Assembly (NCBI GenBank): GCA_964019415.1
Contig: OZ025872.1
Location: 3,522,797 to 3,586,796 of the forward strand
Direction: 5' to 3'
Length of the DNA: 64,000 nucleotides
DNA from: Ianthella basta
Taxonomy: Eukaryota; Porifera; Demospongiae; Verongiida; Ianthellidae
Shown piece by piece: positions 53,288 to 64,000 of this stretch (positions are counted from its first letter, which is position 1; each line of letters starts with the position of its first letter). The notes under the pieces are model-generated. The model was not told where the DNA came from and made no database searches. It worked only from the letters and a program-made list of their open reading frames with translations. Position numbers and translations under genes: made by a program.

Positions 53288-56266
53288 ATGTCAGCTCAAG
53301 TTGTGTGCTTATCAGATATCACAGAGATAGCTAGAAGGAAATTAGGCTTACATGCTTACAGCTACTTTGCCTCTGGAGCTGATGAAGAGCAGACTCTCAG
53401 AGATAACGAGGAGGCCTTCAAGAGGCGCGTTCTCGGACAATAGCAGAGCTTTTGAGCATACGGCTATAGCTATGTGTATGGAAGATACTTGGCTACTTCG
53501 TACCGTCTCACGGTAGATTTCTGTAATTCCCTACAGGTATCGTTTGAGACCACGCATGCTCCGCGATGTGTCTCGCATTGTCACATCAACAAACATCCTT
53601 GGCGAGGAGATCAGCTTTCCTGTGTGTGTGTCTCCTACCGCCATGCAGTGTATGGCGAATCACGAAGGGGAGCTGGCCACTGCAAGAGGTACGTTACATT
53701 GATCTTACAGTACTTATATCCAGGCCAGGTTTATATGGAAACACTGAGCCTGGCACATTACCATATAATTATTATACATCAAGTTGTGCAGGATTTAGGC
53801 CTGTGCGATATTTCGATAATATCGTGTATCGCGATAATTCCACTGTTAACGCGATACGATATTTGCAGCTTGCTATCGCGATAACTGCTACAAAGACTGT
53901 AGTAGGGTATAAGTAAGGCTCAGGAACAGCGAAGAACTACTTACAATGCCCTTGGACATACCCAAGTACCTATTTAACCACAGAGAAGCTGTAAAGAAGA
54001 CAGCGCCGACATTGCTAGAAAGAAAACGTCGCCATTTTGTTGGTAATGGCTGCCAGGAAAAAATGGCGTCGCAAGGCTGCAAATTTCAGTTGTTGCCTTC
54101 ATAACGAACAAAGAATGGTGTTTATTGATAATTTACTTCCAGTTAGGGGAGGCCAGACAGTGGGAAAGGCAAAGTTTGCACATGTAGTGGCTCTGCCAGA
54201 CTACACGAACACAATCCTTTAATTTAAAGCCAGCTGCACTAGCTGGTGACTAGTAGCTAGATACAGTGCATTGGACAGCAGTGTTCACCTAATAGAGCTA
54301 CCAACAAATTAGCCGGCTACGTTTTGTTGCATAATTGTGGCTTCACTAACAGCTGCTATAATCGTGATAATATAATATATCAGGATAATTTGGTAAGAAT
54401 ATTGCTGAATATCGTGATAACATTTTTTCCATTATCGCACAGGCCTAGCAGGATTGCAGCTAATCAGATTGCAGAAGGACATGACATCACCTTGTGCCAT
54501 TCGTGAGCCAGTGCGATTGCAGAGAGCTAGCCCATCCAGCATGTGCCATTTGCACTTGCAGTCTTCGCTACAATGTCTGTGCCGTTCGTTATTAGCAGCT
54601 GCATCGAGAGATTAGAATAGACATGCTATTGTTAAACCTTGTATCCCAGACAAACCTCTCAACAGTGCTCTCTTGAATTCTGCCAATGTACTTGCATGGC
54701 ATGGAATGAAGTAGGACCCCATCATTTGCATAACCACGCTTGTAATCCAACACACCTCAGCATATGCCAATATGCCTGGCCTATAATATTTTATTTCCCC
54801 ATGTAAAGTAGGCCCGGATGCACCATCCAGGCTCACTTCAAAGCACCATGAACTCCTATACCCACAGCATGTGCCAAAGCAGGTACATGTATGGTATTGA
54901 GCTCCTGGTCAACCACTAGTATGGAGGAAGTTGCCGAGGTCTCCAGGAATGCCCTGCGGTGGTTCCAGCTGTATATATTCAAAGATAGAGCCCTCACTGA
55001 AGACCTGGTGAAGAGAGCTGCTGCCAATGGCTACAAGGCACTGTGTGTTACCATAGATTCCCCAGTGCTGGGAAAGCGACGAGGAGACACCAGAAATGGC
55101 ATGGATATGCCAAAGCACTTGCAGTTTGGCAACTTCAGTACTGACTACTTGCAGCCCTATTTTCCTGAAATGAAGGAAGAGGGGAAATCTTCCTTTTATA
55201 GCAATATACATCTGCATATTATGTCCTCCTCCGTAATGTGGAAGGACATCAAATGGCTTCAGAGCATAACACACTTGCCAATTGTTGTAAAGGGAGTGCT
55301 CACAGTAGAGGATGCCAAAATTGCTGCTGGTCATGGCGTGGCTGGCATCTTGGTGTCCAACCATGGTGCCCGTCAACTGGACAGTGTCCCAGCTACTGTG
55401 AGTTAAGTGCAGCTCTTTCTTGTCATGTGCATCTCATTTGACCCTGCCAAGTGATCAACACATTAGGTTGATGTCCTGAAGAATGTGGTAGATGCAGTGC
55501 ATGGAAAATGTGAGGTGTACATGGATGGTGGGGTGCGTCAAGGGACTGATGTTCTGAAAGCACTTGCTCTAGGTGCTAGGGCAGTATTCATTGGTCGGCC
55601 TGCTGTGTGGGGACTGGCTTACAATGTGAGCACAGACTGTTCTTGCATGATGTGTGTGTGGGGGGGGGGGGGGTTCATCCATGCAAACATTATATTTTAT
55701 ATGGTATGCACTGTGTAGTGTCTACTATAATTATACCTCTCTTCCTGACTGTGTGTGCAGGGCCAGAAAGGAGTGGAAGAAGTGTTGCAGATATTGAGGG
55801 ATGAGTTTGAGCGAGCAATGGCACTGTCAGGTGAGACAGTAACTAGGACAGCTTTTATATTTGGTCCTCATTTCATTCCTCAAGGCATTCGTATGTATGT
55901 GAGCCAGGCCGGGTCTTAGATTGGCCAATGGATGATGTGTTGAGGCTCATAGTTAAGTTTTACAATGCAATGGTAATTACATATGTACTGAGCAGGATGA
56001 CAACCATCTACAAAAGATGAAATGCAGGATATTTCAACCTGAGGGCCTTTGTCAACTGCTAAAGGTTGCAAAGACCCTCACATTCAAGCATCGTGTACTT
56101 GAGTTTCATTGACAGTTGTTCTCCCACTCAGTACCCACAATTACCATTGGTTGTTGATGAGGATGATCAATGAGACCTCTTCTCTCCTTGTATAGGATGC
56201 AGGTCCATTTCAAGCATTGGACCAGAACTGGTGGTGAAAGAGCCTTCACTGACATCTAGATTGTAA
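53288..56266 (+). CDS. HAO1: Peroxisomal (S)-2-hydroxyacid oxidase, complete six-exon gene
   Basis: Exons 53288-53424, 53537-53688, 54868-55397, 55467-55625, 55761-55830 and 56196-56266 give 372 residues, the usual length of HAO1/glycolate oxidase (about 370). The family oxidises glycolate or other 2-hydroxyacids with FMN and O2, giving the 2-oxoacid and hydrogen peroxide in peroxisomes. Visible family motifs: [84 protein letters not shown] (catalytic His and substrate Arg) and [18 protein letters not shown]. It ends SRL, a PTS1. The exon 1 donor is AG|gcgcgt, so intron 1 would be GC-AG. Intron 2 carries a 652-bp hAT-type insertion. HAO1 versus HAO2 orthology is not resolved. Confidence 0.88.
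53796..54447. mobile_element. Non-autonomous hAT-like element in oxidase intron 2
   Basis: Terminal inverted repeats TAGGCCTGTGCGATA (left) and its exact complement at the right end, flanked by the 8-bp duplication GCAGGATT (53788-53795 and 54448-54455). An 8-bp duplication is the hAT hallmark. The interior is rich in ATATCG words and encodes no transposase. Confidence 0.85.
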
Positions 56267-56624
56267 GGTGTTCTGTTCATTGTGGGACCAGTCGATGCCC
56301 AGAATGTTATTTTTGGACGTATAGATTAGGATTTTAGTATCATTATAGCATTAATATGCAAAGTGTGTGTATCCTGTGTAAGTCAAGCAGTGCTCGTACA
56401 TTTGGCATGTATCAGATCATTCAAACTGTGGGTCATATGTACATGTGGCAATCACAGCAGTGCCTGAGTATTAGTGCCTCACTGTCTGATTGTTAGCAGA
56501 CATGCAAGCTCGCATCTCCACGCATCTCTTGTACTATAGCCATCACTCCTGTAAAGCTTCGGCAGTGAATTGAATGCAATAGTAGTACTATATGACTATT
56601 CTAATTTGTGATGAGTGCAAGGAT
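56267..56624. other. Spacer between complete oxidase gene and pseudogene
   Basis: Likely oxidase 3' UTR and downstream sequence. No clear AATAAA and no further feature recognised. Confidence 0.4.
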
Positions 56625-56902
56625 ATGACTACTCACGTTGTGTGCTTGTCAGATATCACTGAGATTGCCAGAAAGAAATTAGGCTTATATGCTTATACAG
56701 CTACTTTACCTCTGGAACTGATGAAGAGCAGATGGTGCAGTGGGTGCTAGTTGCAGTGGGGGAAGGTGTGAGGCATACATGGATGGTGGGGGCGTGAAGT
56801 ATAAGGGACAGATGCTCTTGAAGCACTTGCTCTGGGGGCTACTAGGGCATGCGCTGTCTTCGTTGGTCGGCCTGCTGTGTGGGGACTGGCTTACATTGTA
56901 AG

Positions 56903-56992
<90 letters not shown>

Positions 56993-57352
56993 GTGTGTGT
57001 GTTTACATACACGCACACGCATGCACTATCTATATTCTATATAGTCTACTTCTCTTCCTGACTGTGTGTGCTGAGCTGGAAAGGAGTGGAGGAGGTGTTG
57101 CAGATATTGAGGGATGAATTTGAGCGAGTAATCCCACTGTCAGGTGAGACAGTATTACAAAGAGTAGCTTGTACAGTTGGTCCTCATTCCACTCCTAAAA
57201 TGTTTCATTTGTGGGACTGGACCAGCTGTGACAGGCCCGGCCATACAGTGGTTGTTGATGAGGATGATCAATGAGACCTCTTCTCTCTCTATATAGGGTG
57301 CAGGTCCATTTCAAGCATTGGACCAGAACTGGTGGTGAAAGAAACCACTTGA
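56625..57352 (+). pseudogene. Decayed third hydroxyacid oxidase copy
   Basis: Starts like exon 1 of the complete gene ([15 protein letters not shown] pattern at 56634-56685). It acquires a one-base insertion at about 56695 that shifts the frame, then jumps at about 56731 directly into exon 4 sequence; exons 2-3 and the rest of exon 1 are gone. Exon 4 has further indels. Exon 5 (57074-57143) and exon 6 (57299-57352) remain, but exon 6 ends KETT instead of carrying SRL. The exon 5 acceptor is GCTGAG. It is non-functional as an enzyme. Confidence 0.8.
56909..57000. repeat. (TG)n microsatellite in oxidase pseudogene
   Basis: About 90 bp of TG at the position of intron 4, as in the truncated copy. 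Confidence 0.95.
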
Positions 57353-57991
57353 CTTTGGGACCAAAAGCGATTAATAGACATTCCTGTTTTAAAGTTATTT
57401 CATACTTGCAATGAGTTAGCTACCAGCTACTATATATAGCTAGCTAAGTAGCTACCGGTCGATGACTGGTACATGTAATATTCTAGCTAATATCAAGTGC
57501 AGCATATGGTCGTCAATATATCTTATATTGCATGTACACGAAACGTACGGCTGAGAATTAACCTCAGATAAGGCAGCAGACTGTTGGGCACTATTCAGTT
57601 CATTATTAAAGGAGACTCCGTCTTTCTTTCGATTTCCATACATGGTAGCAGCAAACTGGCGCAATGGACGTTGTCGACCTGTGTACTTCTGCTCCTAATA
57701 TAGCTATCGAATACAGTGAAACCCTACTTCCGGATTCCTGTTGCACCACAGAATAATATTCAGATCTCACGAAATCCAAATATAGCCAGAACATGGCTGC
57801 TTCGCTAATATAGATGGCGGGAGCTAGTTGCTACACCGCACCTATCGCGTGCGGAAGGGTCACGCAACGCCCACCCATGATGTAATGCCAGACGTCATTG
57901 ATGATTTGTATATAAGAGAATTATAATCACGAGGAGCATCAGGGATTTGTAGGAGTCCGCCGAACTACGACCTTTGAACGATCCAGCCAAG
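57353..57991. other. Spacer between oxidase pseudogene and gene I
   Basis: Non-coding AT-rich DNA ending in the promoter-like region of gene I. Nothing else recognised. Confidence 0.5.
57909..57916 (+). promoter_or_regulatory. TATA box candidate, gene I
   Basis: TATATAAG 76 bp upstream of the gene I start codon. Confidence 0.5.
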
Positions 57992-60900
57992 ATGAGAGTG
58001 ATCTGCAGTTTCGTGGCTACTCTGTCGCTGGCAGTACTGAGCTGCAGAGCACAAGTTTCTCCTGAGCGCTGCTGTCCTAGCCTGTTTGACGTTGGAAGAC
58101 CAGCCGCCTTGTGAGTCAGATCCAGCTAGCTAGCTAGCTGCCGCACCAATAGCTAGCTACACCTACAGTTTAAAGCAGTTTATTACTTGTTAATCGATAC
58201 AACAAGTATCAGTGTATGTAGGTGTGATATATAGGAAAGCTGTGCAGTGATGGTAGAGCCTGAGACGGCCGCATGTGCACATTCGCCTGCACACCGAGGG
58301 CGTTGAGCTTGCTTCGAGCATGCAGTAAAGTGCTGAGATGTTGTTAAAGGAATTCCAGCTTGCTCTGCATCGCCCCTCTTTGTGTACACCCCAATACCTC
58401 TGCTCCTAATGTAGCTAAAGGATGAGACACCAGAAGGCAATGCAGAGTCAAGGGTGGTAGCTAGAACAGTGTTAAGTTAGGGGAGTACAGAGAGACGTAT
58501 TGGTAGCACATTGACACTTGAATTGTACAGTGATGTTAGCATAGTAACTGGAATAAATTTGCATACAATGCCATGCATTGCCAAGTGTATTAATCTCTAT
58601 ATAGCAAGAGAAAGAAATACAGATGCATGTACAAGCAAGGGTATGTCTACAACAAGCAAAGATATTTTTAATCTGTCATGTGTGTGTGTGTGTGAAAGGG
58701 AGACATGGAACCAATTTCCTTTAGCTTGCAATGAATGTGTGAGCTATCAGATTTGGATGCATAGAGGACAAGGTTCCATGACATCAGAGTTGGAATTCCT
58801 GATTCCTGGGATTCCTGAGACTGTCTCACTGTTGTCAGCATCCATCCCTTCCATGGGCGCGACAACCCGGAGATCCAAGTGGAATGTAAATGAAGCCTGT
58901 ATACGTACATTCCTCCTGCACCCTCAGTGGGTCCCACACACCTCCTACACCTCCTTGTTTCAGTATGCCTCATACTTCCTACACCTCCTTGTTTCAGTAT
59001 GCCTCATACTTCCTACACCTCCTTGTTTCAGTATGCCTCATACTTCCTACACCTCCTTGTTTCAGTATGCCTCATACTTCCTACACCTCCTTGTTTCAGT
59101 ATGCCTCATACTTCCTACACCTCCTTGTTTCAGTATGCCTCATACTTCCTACACCTCCTTGGTTCAGTATGCCTCATACTTCCTACACCTCCTTGTTTCA
59201 GTATGCCTCATACTTCCTACACCTCCTTGTTTCAGTATGCCTCATACTTCCTACACCTCCTTGGTTCAGTATGCCTCATACTTCCTACACCTCCTTGTTG
59301 CAGGGTTACATAACACCACAACTGCATTGTTCCTAGGTAGCTGCAGGAATGCACGAAACTGCACAAGTGCTTGTGTGGGGAGAGTAGCGGTATTGAGCAT
59401 TCACGCTGTAAGCATGTGCAATTTGCATCAGTATGGCATTATGACTGCAAAGGTCCCGGCATTATGACTGCGGAGGTCTTTGTTTGGCACAAACAGTGCC
59501 TGATGAAGACCTTTGTGGTTTAAACCTGGTCATTCATGTTTGCTTCATGAATGCTCATTATCTCTACTCCCTATCTAGCACTGGGTACCTGTGATATCAT
59601 GCTGTGTGTACTTTAAGGAAGTGAAAGTTGTAGAGCTGCTTCAAGGTTTCTAGTTCCAACCACCACTGTCTGGCACTCTGCAGCATCTGCTATCTTGTTA
59701 ACAGACAAGAAGAGGCTCTGTATGACTGTGCAGTACACACAGACACATAACTGTTTGAAGTGCTATAGTGTATGAATAAGGTGACGCCTAGGTGATGTGA
59801 AGGGTTATAGGCAGCCATTTTATTACATAGTATTTTGATTGCACTATAGCTAAAGAAGCGCTAGGACCCCCCTCAAAGGTTGGGCTAGATCCGCATACTT
59901 GATTTAGTTCAATAGCTGGCATTGTGTTGGCAAGTCGTTCATGCATGTCCATCATGGATGGTTCTTCATGCTTCGGTACAAACACACCAAAAGAAAGAAA
60001 CATTAGTTTAGCCAATCACTGAAAGTGATTTAGCCCCAACCGCAACAAACAACATACGATAGTGAGATTTCACATTGCAATAGCATTGTTCAAAATGCAG
60101 TGGCAACGTGTTCTGACCACAGAGGTCTTCATCAGGTAGAGAGCAATACCCAATGAAGACTTGTGTGGCTGCATGGAATGTGATCTTACATGTTTGGCTT
60201 GGGAATGCCACCATCACTACTCTCCACCTGAAACTGTAGCAGTAAGTACCCATGACATGCTTCTGTGTGTGTACTTTAAGGAAGTGAGTTGTTTCACAGT
60301 AACTGTTTCCAATCCTGACCACAGCAGACAGCACTCTGCAATCATTTGCATGAATTCACTATTGGAATAGTGGGTTCACATACCTTCCAGTGGATATGAC
60401 ACTACAATGAGAAGCAAATGAGAATCAACAGCGCTTAGTTACTGTATTCAAGTGATGGATTGCAGAGCCGCTGTGTGACTATAGTAACTAGGAAACTTGA
60501 GGGACTGCCAAAATGATGCAGCTTGGTCACGCTATGCTGTTTTATTAGCAGAGCAAGAATGGGGTACATTCTCACACTAAGCACATGACACCCCTATGTA
60601 CAAAGTGTCATAGTGAGCGAGTACTGCAATTGTACACTTAACTGTCTACTGTAAAATGTATCTCTTGCACAGTGCCTAAAAGATATGCAATGGGTTTGCC
60701 CTATACACAGTATATGCATTTATACGTACTCTCTCCCCTTGGTTGCACCGTCAGCCACTTCAGATGTGCTCAAGCCAATGTGGTGACAAGCTGCGAGGAG
60801 CCACCCATGAATGACATTATATCAAACACAGCAATAAACTCACAACCAGGCTTTGCACCCGGGACCAACTCTTATCTAATGTCAGACCCCAACTGGATGG

Positions 60901-62353
60901 TCCAGGTTCAAGACTCCCCCTTCCGGCCGGATGTTGCCTGTTCGTTCTATCTTCCTAAAGTGGAGGGCCACTGCTGGGTGCTGTTTCTTGTGAAGGAACT
61001 GGACCCCATCGTGAACAATGACCCATGTCAGTGCGATTGCGAGGACAATGTTCTTTTTGAGGATGGCATTCAGTCTCAGAAGTTTTGCAACCGTGTCCCT
61101 CAAGGAGGTGCCGTATGGGAAGGCTGGTGCGGACACGGACTCGGACCTCACAATGTACAAGGACTGCAACCATTTGTTTCAAGTAAGAACAGCACTGTCT
61201 GACAGGATTTTATACATACGGCTGCTTGGACTGTGCTTGCAAAATTAGCCACCGTGAAGCCGGTGCACTTAATGTTAGTAGTGATAAAGGTAATTGTAGG
61301 CTGTGAAAATGTCTATAGTATGTGAACCACTTTTGCGTCATCCGCCTGCGTTTATGAGCGGAATCAGCGCAGGCGCCTTCCTAGCCCACTCAGGACTTTT
61401 AATGCAGCACATTATACTGTGTCATAAATCTTACTTTCAGTACCGCAGTTATCTTCACCCATTTCTAGCAAATTGAATCTGTTCTATCATGTCTCTCCAC
61501 TATTATCTTGTCTGTACTTTGGTCCACAATGCCTCAAGATAAGCTGATGTCTTGAGCTGGGCAGCTCCTGTAACACTGAAACTTATTCTCACTCATTTTC
61601 CTTCTACCTTTGAATTCTTTCCCTACACACTTGGCACCATTCATACACACACTCATGTTTCATTCAGGTGAAAGCACAGCAGTGCTGACAACTTTCCGTA
61701 ATGACAACGCTAACGGCATTGGGGAAGGAGCTCTTGTGTTTGCTTACGCTGAACCGTGCAGTAATCGAGTTGGCCGCAAAGTGCGCCCAACACCCTGGCC
61801 GGCAAGCCTAAAGCGCACCCCTCGCTGCAGAGATGAGTATGCCCGTTGCCAAAACCAGACGTGCAGACTTCCTTGTGTGAGTGGAATGGAAATACGTACA
61901 TTGCACATACAGTATGTGTGCTATAGGCAATACCTACTCTGTATTCTATGTATATGTGCATACATGGCACAATGGCCTTCAGTGTGTGTGCATGGCAAGC
62001 ACTGCAGTCCTTTACTGCTTCCCTATTGCGTACATTGACAGTACTTAGCCTGATTTCATCAGTGATCACCCCATGGGTAGCAAGCAATACGTATAATTAT
62101 AGACCCAACTTCAGGAGAATATCACCAATACATCCCTGAGATAAAGATATATGTATGCAATGCAATATAATAAAATACATACATAGATCTTGCTCTCAGG
62201 ATTGATGCATTGGTGATACCTCCTAAAGTTGGGTCTATATTTTATTCATGTTCTAATACAAGCCTGATAGTTATAGGAATGACTGATCTTTGTACAAGAA
62301 TTGCTCTTTGTGACATTATATGTCTCAGAATACTTCTGTCCATGTGTGTGTGT

Positions 62354-62424
<71 letters not shown>

Positions 62425-62882
62425 TGTGAACATCTCTGTTCTAAACGTTCCTCCTTCTCTGCAGAATTGCTACCATGACAGGCAGCAGCGTGTTGTGAGT
62501 TTTGCAGTTTTCTCTATTTTAGACCACACCCCATACAATTATTCAAACAGGTCTTGACTAGACATGATAATGCCATGCCAGAGGATTCATGCTGAAGTAG
62601 TCTAAGACTAAACATGAATTCAAACTTTCCTCCCTTCACCTCCCCCTCCCCCTCTCACTCTCCCTCCTTCTCCCACTCCCCTCCCTCACTCTTCCTCTCA
62701 TATAGTCCTGCACCCTTTATGAGATATTCACTGATACAACTGGAAGAGCTGCTGGGCGGAATTACAAGTCACGCTGTGAGGTGTTCAGGCGGGCATCAAG
62801 GCTTGCTTTCGACAACCTAAGGAGGTTTAGGAGGCTGGTCCCAACTTATGAGCAACTTCGGAACATGACATCACCTATGTAG
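57992..62882 (+). CDS. Secreted CUB-like protein, array gene I
   Basis: Exons 57992-58110, 60755-61182, 61668-61876, 62465-62494 and 62706-62882 (phases 2,1,0,0) give 320 residues. Signal peptide: residues 1 to about 20 (VICSFVATLSLAVLSCRA). Mature start: QVSPERCCPSLFDV, as in G and H. CUB-like region: NSYLMSDPNWM, RPDVACSFYLPKVEGHCW, CQCDCEDNVLFE, KFCN, AVLTTFRNDNANGIGEGALVF. The linker exon is NCYHDRQQRV. The last exon is the shortest of the array (58 residues): C-terminal domain (TTGRAAGRNYKSRCEVFRRA) and almost no tail. It is separated from H by the oxidase/transposon block, yet is clearly of the G/H type. Intron 1 (2.6 kb) contains a 34-bp minisatellite and a 200-bp internal duplication; intron 3 contains a hairpin element and (TG)n. 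Confidence 0.82.
58944..59301. repeat. 34-bp minisatellite in gene I intron 1
   Basis: About 10.5 copies of a 34-bp unit with the core ACACCTCCTTGTTTCAGTAT, varying only at one or two sites (TTGTTTCAG or TTGGTTCAG). Since 34 is not a multiple of 3, every frame is open and yields a repetitive Leu/Pro/Ser protein, which I regard as an artefact. Confidence 0.95.
59503..59690. repeat. Intronic duplicate, copy 1 (gene I intron 1)
   Basis: Shares TGTGTACTTTAAGGAAGTGA and flanking blocks (TTCCAA.C..CCAC, GCACTCTGCA) with 60130-60340. Diverged direct duplicate. Confidence 0.6.
60130..60340. repeat. Intronic duplicate, copy 2 (gene I intron 1)
   Basis: Counterpart of 59503-59690 in the same orientation. 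Confidence 0.6.
62098..62239. mobile_element. 142-bp hairpin MITE in gene I intron 3
   Basis: Ends TATAGACCCAACTT and AAGTTGGGTCTATA are perfect inverted repeats, and pairing continues with mismatches through about 43 nt (ATCACCAAT / ATTGGTGAT). The ends may include a TA target duplication. Confidence 0.75.
62343..62428. repeat. (TG)n microsatellite in gene I intron 3
   Basis: About 85 bp of TG with two TATG interruptions, 36 bp before the exon 4 acceptor. Confidence 0.95.
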
Positions 62883-63935
62883 TGGCACCAGCCACGTGTG
62901 GGGAACCGGTGAAAGCAAAACTCTCTTCTGGACCAATTCATTCTTTGTATCTAGGAACTCTCAACAATCACACCACAAAATATAGAGATATTATGAGGCA
63001 GTTATATATATACCATTTTCATAGCCATTACTGAAGTATGTATATCCTATACATATATAGTATTACACGGTGAGACAGCTATATGTATGAAGCTTGTCTA
63101 CAACACATTACATTGATTGTACTCTCATTGGTCACCATAACAACCATAAATGGCTGTCATGATAGGTTTTGTTATACAATTGCAATACATGACATCTGGG
63201 TGCCTCAAAATTTGGACACAGTGCCAAGGTGATGAATACATCCTAATAGATTCACACAATCCAACCTGCAGACGACGTTCTACTGTTCCGCATTGATCAC
63301 TAATTGCCTATAGCTGGTACAGTACATATGGGACACCAGTATACCTGCTACTCATTGTTTCATTATACAACATCTTCCCAATTCAGACAAACAGTGCCAT
63401 GACTACAGTGTAATGAGGCATAACAGAGCCATCCTGTTCATGTAAACACCAAAAGGCAGCACCGTGGAAACATGCACGGCTGTAAGGAAACTGCCATGAA
63501 CACACATTAAAAGATAGCACAATATTATGTCAAGTATGGGCATACAAAGCCTGACATGTACAGCCACACAATGCCATGTGAACAAAATATGTTTTAATCA
63601 AATAATTGATTGTTTGGGTGTATATTATTATATAAACTGACTGCTCTAGCTGAGGCATACCTACACAAGACAGTCGACCAGACAGATCCGAAAGACTTCA
63701 GCACTGAAGAGGACAACTAAATTGCTTTTGCTGAGGGAAGCCAGTGCAGAACAGAGTAACGTTGACGTACTACAGTGGAGTAAAAGAAGTGGGCTACAGC
63801 CAATTGGTAACAACACTCAGTCATGCAGGGAAAAGACTATATTCTGCACAGCTCTTAAAGCTGCACTTGTGCAAAGTTTGTTACTTTGTTCTTCTTACTT
63901 CACTTTCTGACAGTCACAACCTCCTGAAGGTGATC
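62883..63935. other. Spacer after gene I
   Basis: Non-coding AT-rich DNA. A TATAAA word at 63631-63636 may be a promoter for the partial reading frame at 63936. Confidence 0.4.
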
Positions 63936-64000
63936 ATGTCTCCCTGTCATTTGCTTGACAGTCAAGTATCAGTGTTACTCTTCACTGGTTGCCTGCTGGC
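63936..64000 (+). CDS. Possible first exon of another secreted protein (cut by window end)
   Basis: ATG at 63936 opens MSPCHLLDSQVSVLLFTGCL, whose second half is hydrophobic like the signal peptides of the array. It lies about 1.05 kb after gene I, within the usual array spacing, with a TATAAA 305 bp upstream. The window ends before any diagnostic residue, so membership of the array is a guess. Confidence 0.3.
   Translation, partial: MSPCHLLDSQVSVLLFTGCLL

Noticed and set aside
58944-59301. Regular direct repeats resembling a CRISPR array
   Set aside because: The units are contiguous without unique spacers, and the context is eukaryotic intron.
58511-59467. 318-codon open frame with a repeated LILPTPPCFSMPHTSYTSLF pattern
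   Set aside because: It is created by a 34-bp minisatellite that is open in all three frames, and it lies inside intron 1 of gene I.

Overview
This window looks like nuclear DNA of an intron-rich animal. Genes are split by short introns with GT-AG borders, long (TG)n/(CA)n microsatellites occur throughout, the encoded proteins are secreted or peroxisomal, and there is a Ty3/gypsy retrotransposon plus several families of short inverted-repeat DNA elements. The texture (AT-rich spacers full of GCATGC and TAGCTAGC words, compact clusters of Cys-rich secreted paralogues) is most like an early-branching metazoan, and I would guess a demosponge. That assignment is inference. No bacterial or organellar genes are seen.

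The backbone of the window is a tandem array of nine paralogous genes (called A to I here), all on the + strand: A 2067-5359, B 7334-11608, C 16925-19336, D 20932-23025, E 25025-27703, F 30069-32348, G 33077-35887, H 37152-40207 and I 57992-62882. Each has the same five-exon plan with intron phases 2, 1, 0, 0. Exon 1 carries the signal peptide, exons 2 and 3 together encode one divergent CUB-like domain, exon 4 is a tiny 10-13 codon Cys linker, and exon 5 encodes a conserved domain of about 50 residues that I do not recognise, followed by a variable tail. B has one additional intron inside exon 2. All nine conceptual proteins (301-385 residues) read open across every junction. Neighbours form pairs by similarity (A/B, C/D, E/F, G/H; I joins G/H), as expected for stepwise tandem duplication. 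A, C and D have an RRKR furin-type site directly after the CUB region, so the C-terminal domain may be released. A signal-peptide-like start at 63936 may belong to a tenth member cut by the window edge.

The array is interrupted between H and I by about 17 kb. This holds a truncated hydroxyacid oxidase copy (42750-44189), a nearly intact Ty3/gypsy element on the - strand (44351-48704, identical 214-bp LTRs), and a nested cluster of inverted-repeat transposons with four 759-bp units, two of them forming a 1.5-kb palindrome (49710-52992). It also holds a complete six-exon hydroxyacid oxidase gene ending in the peroxisomal signal SRL (53288-56266) and a decayed third oxidase copy (56625-57352).

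The left edge holds the last two coding exons of an unrelated gene (153-778) that I cannot name. The remaining spacers are mostly unannotatable AT-rich DNA with microsatellites, small inverted-repeat elements and promoter-like TATA boxes upstream of most array genes.
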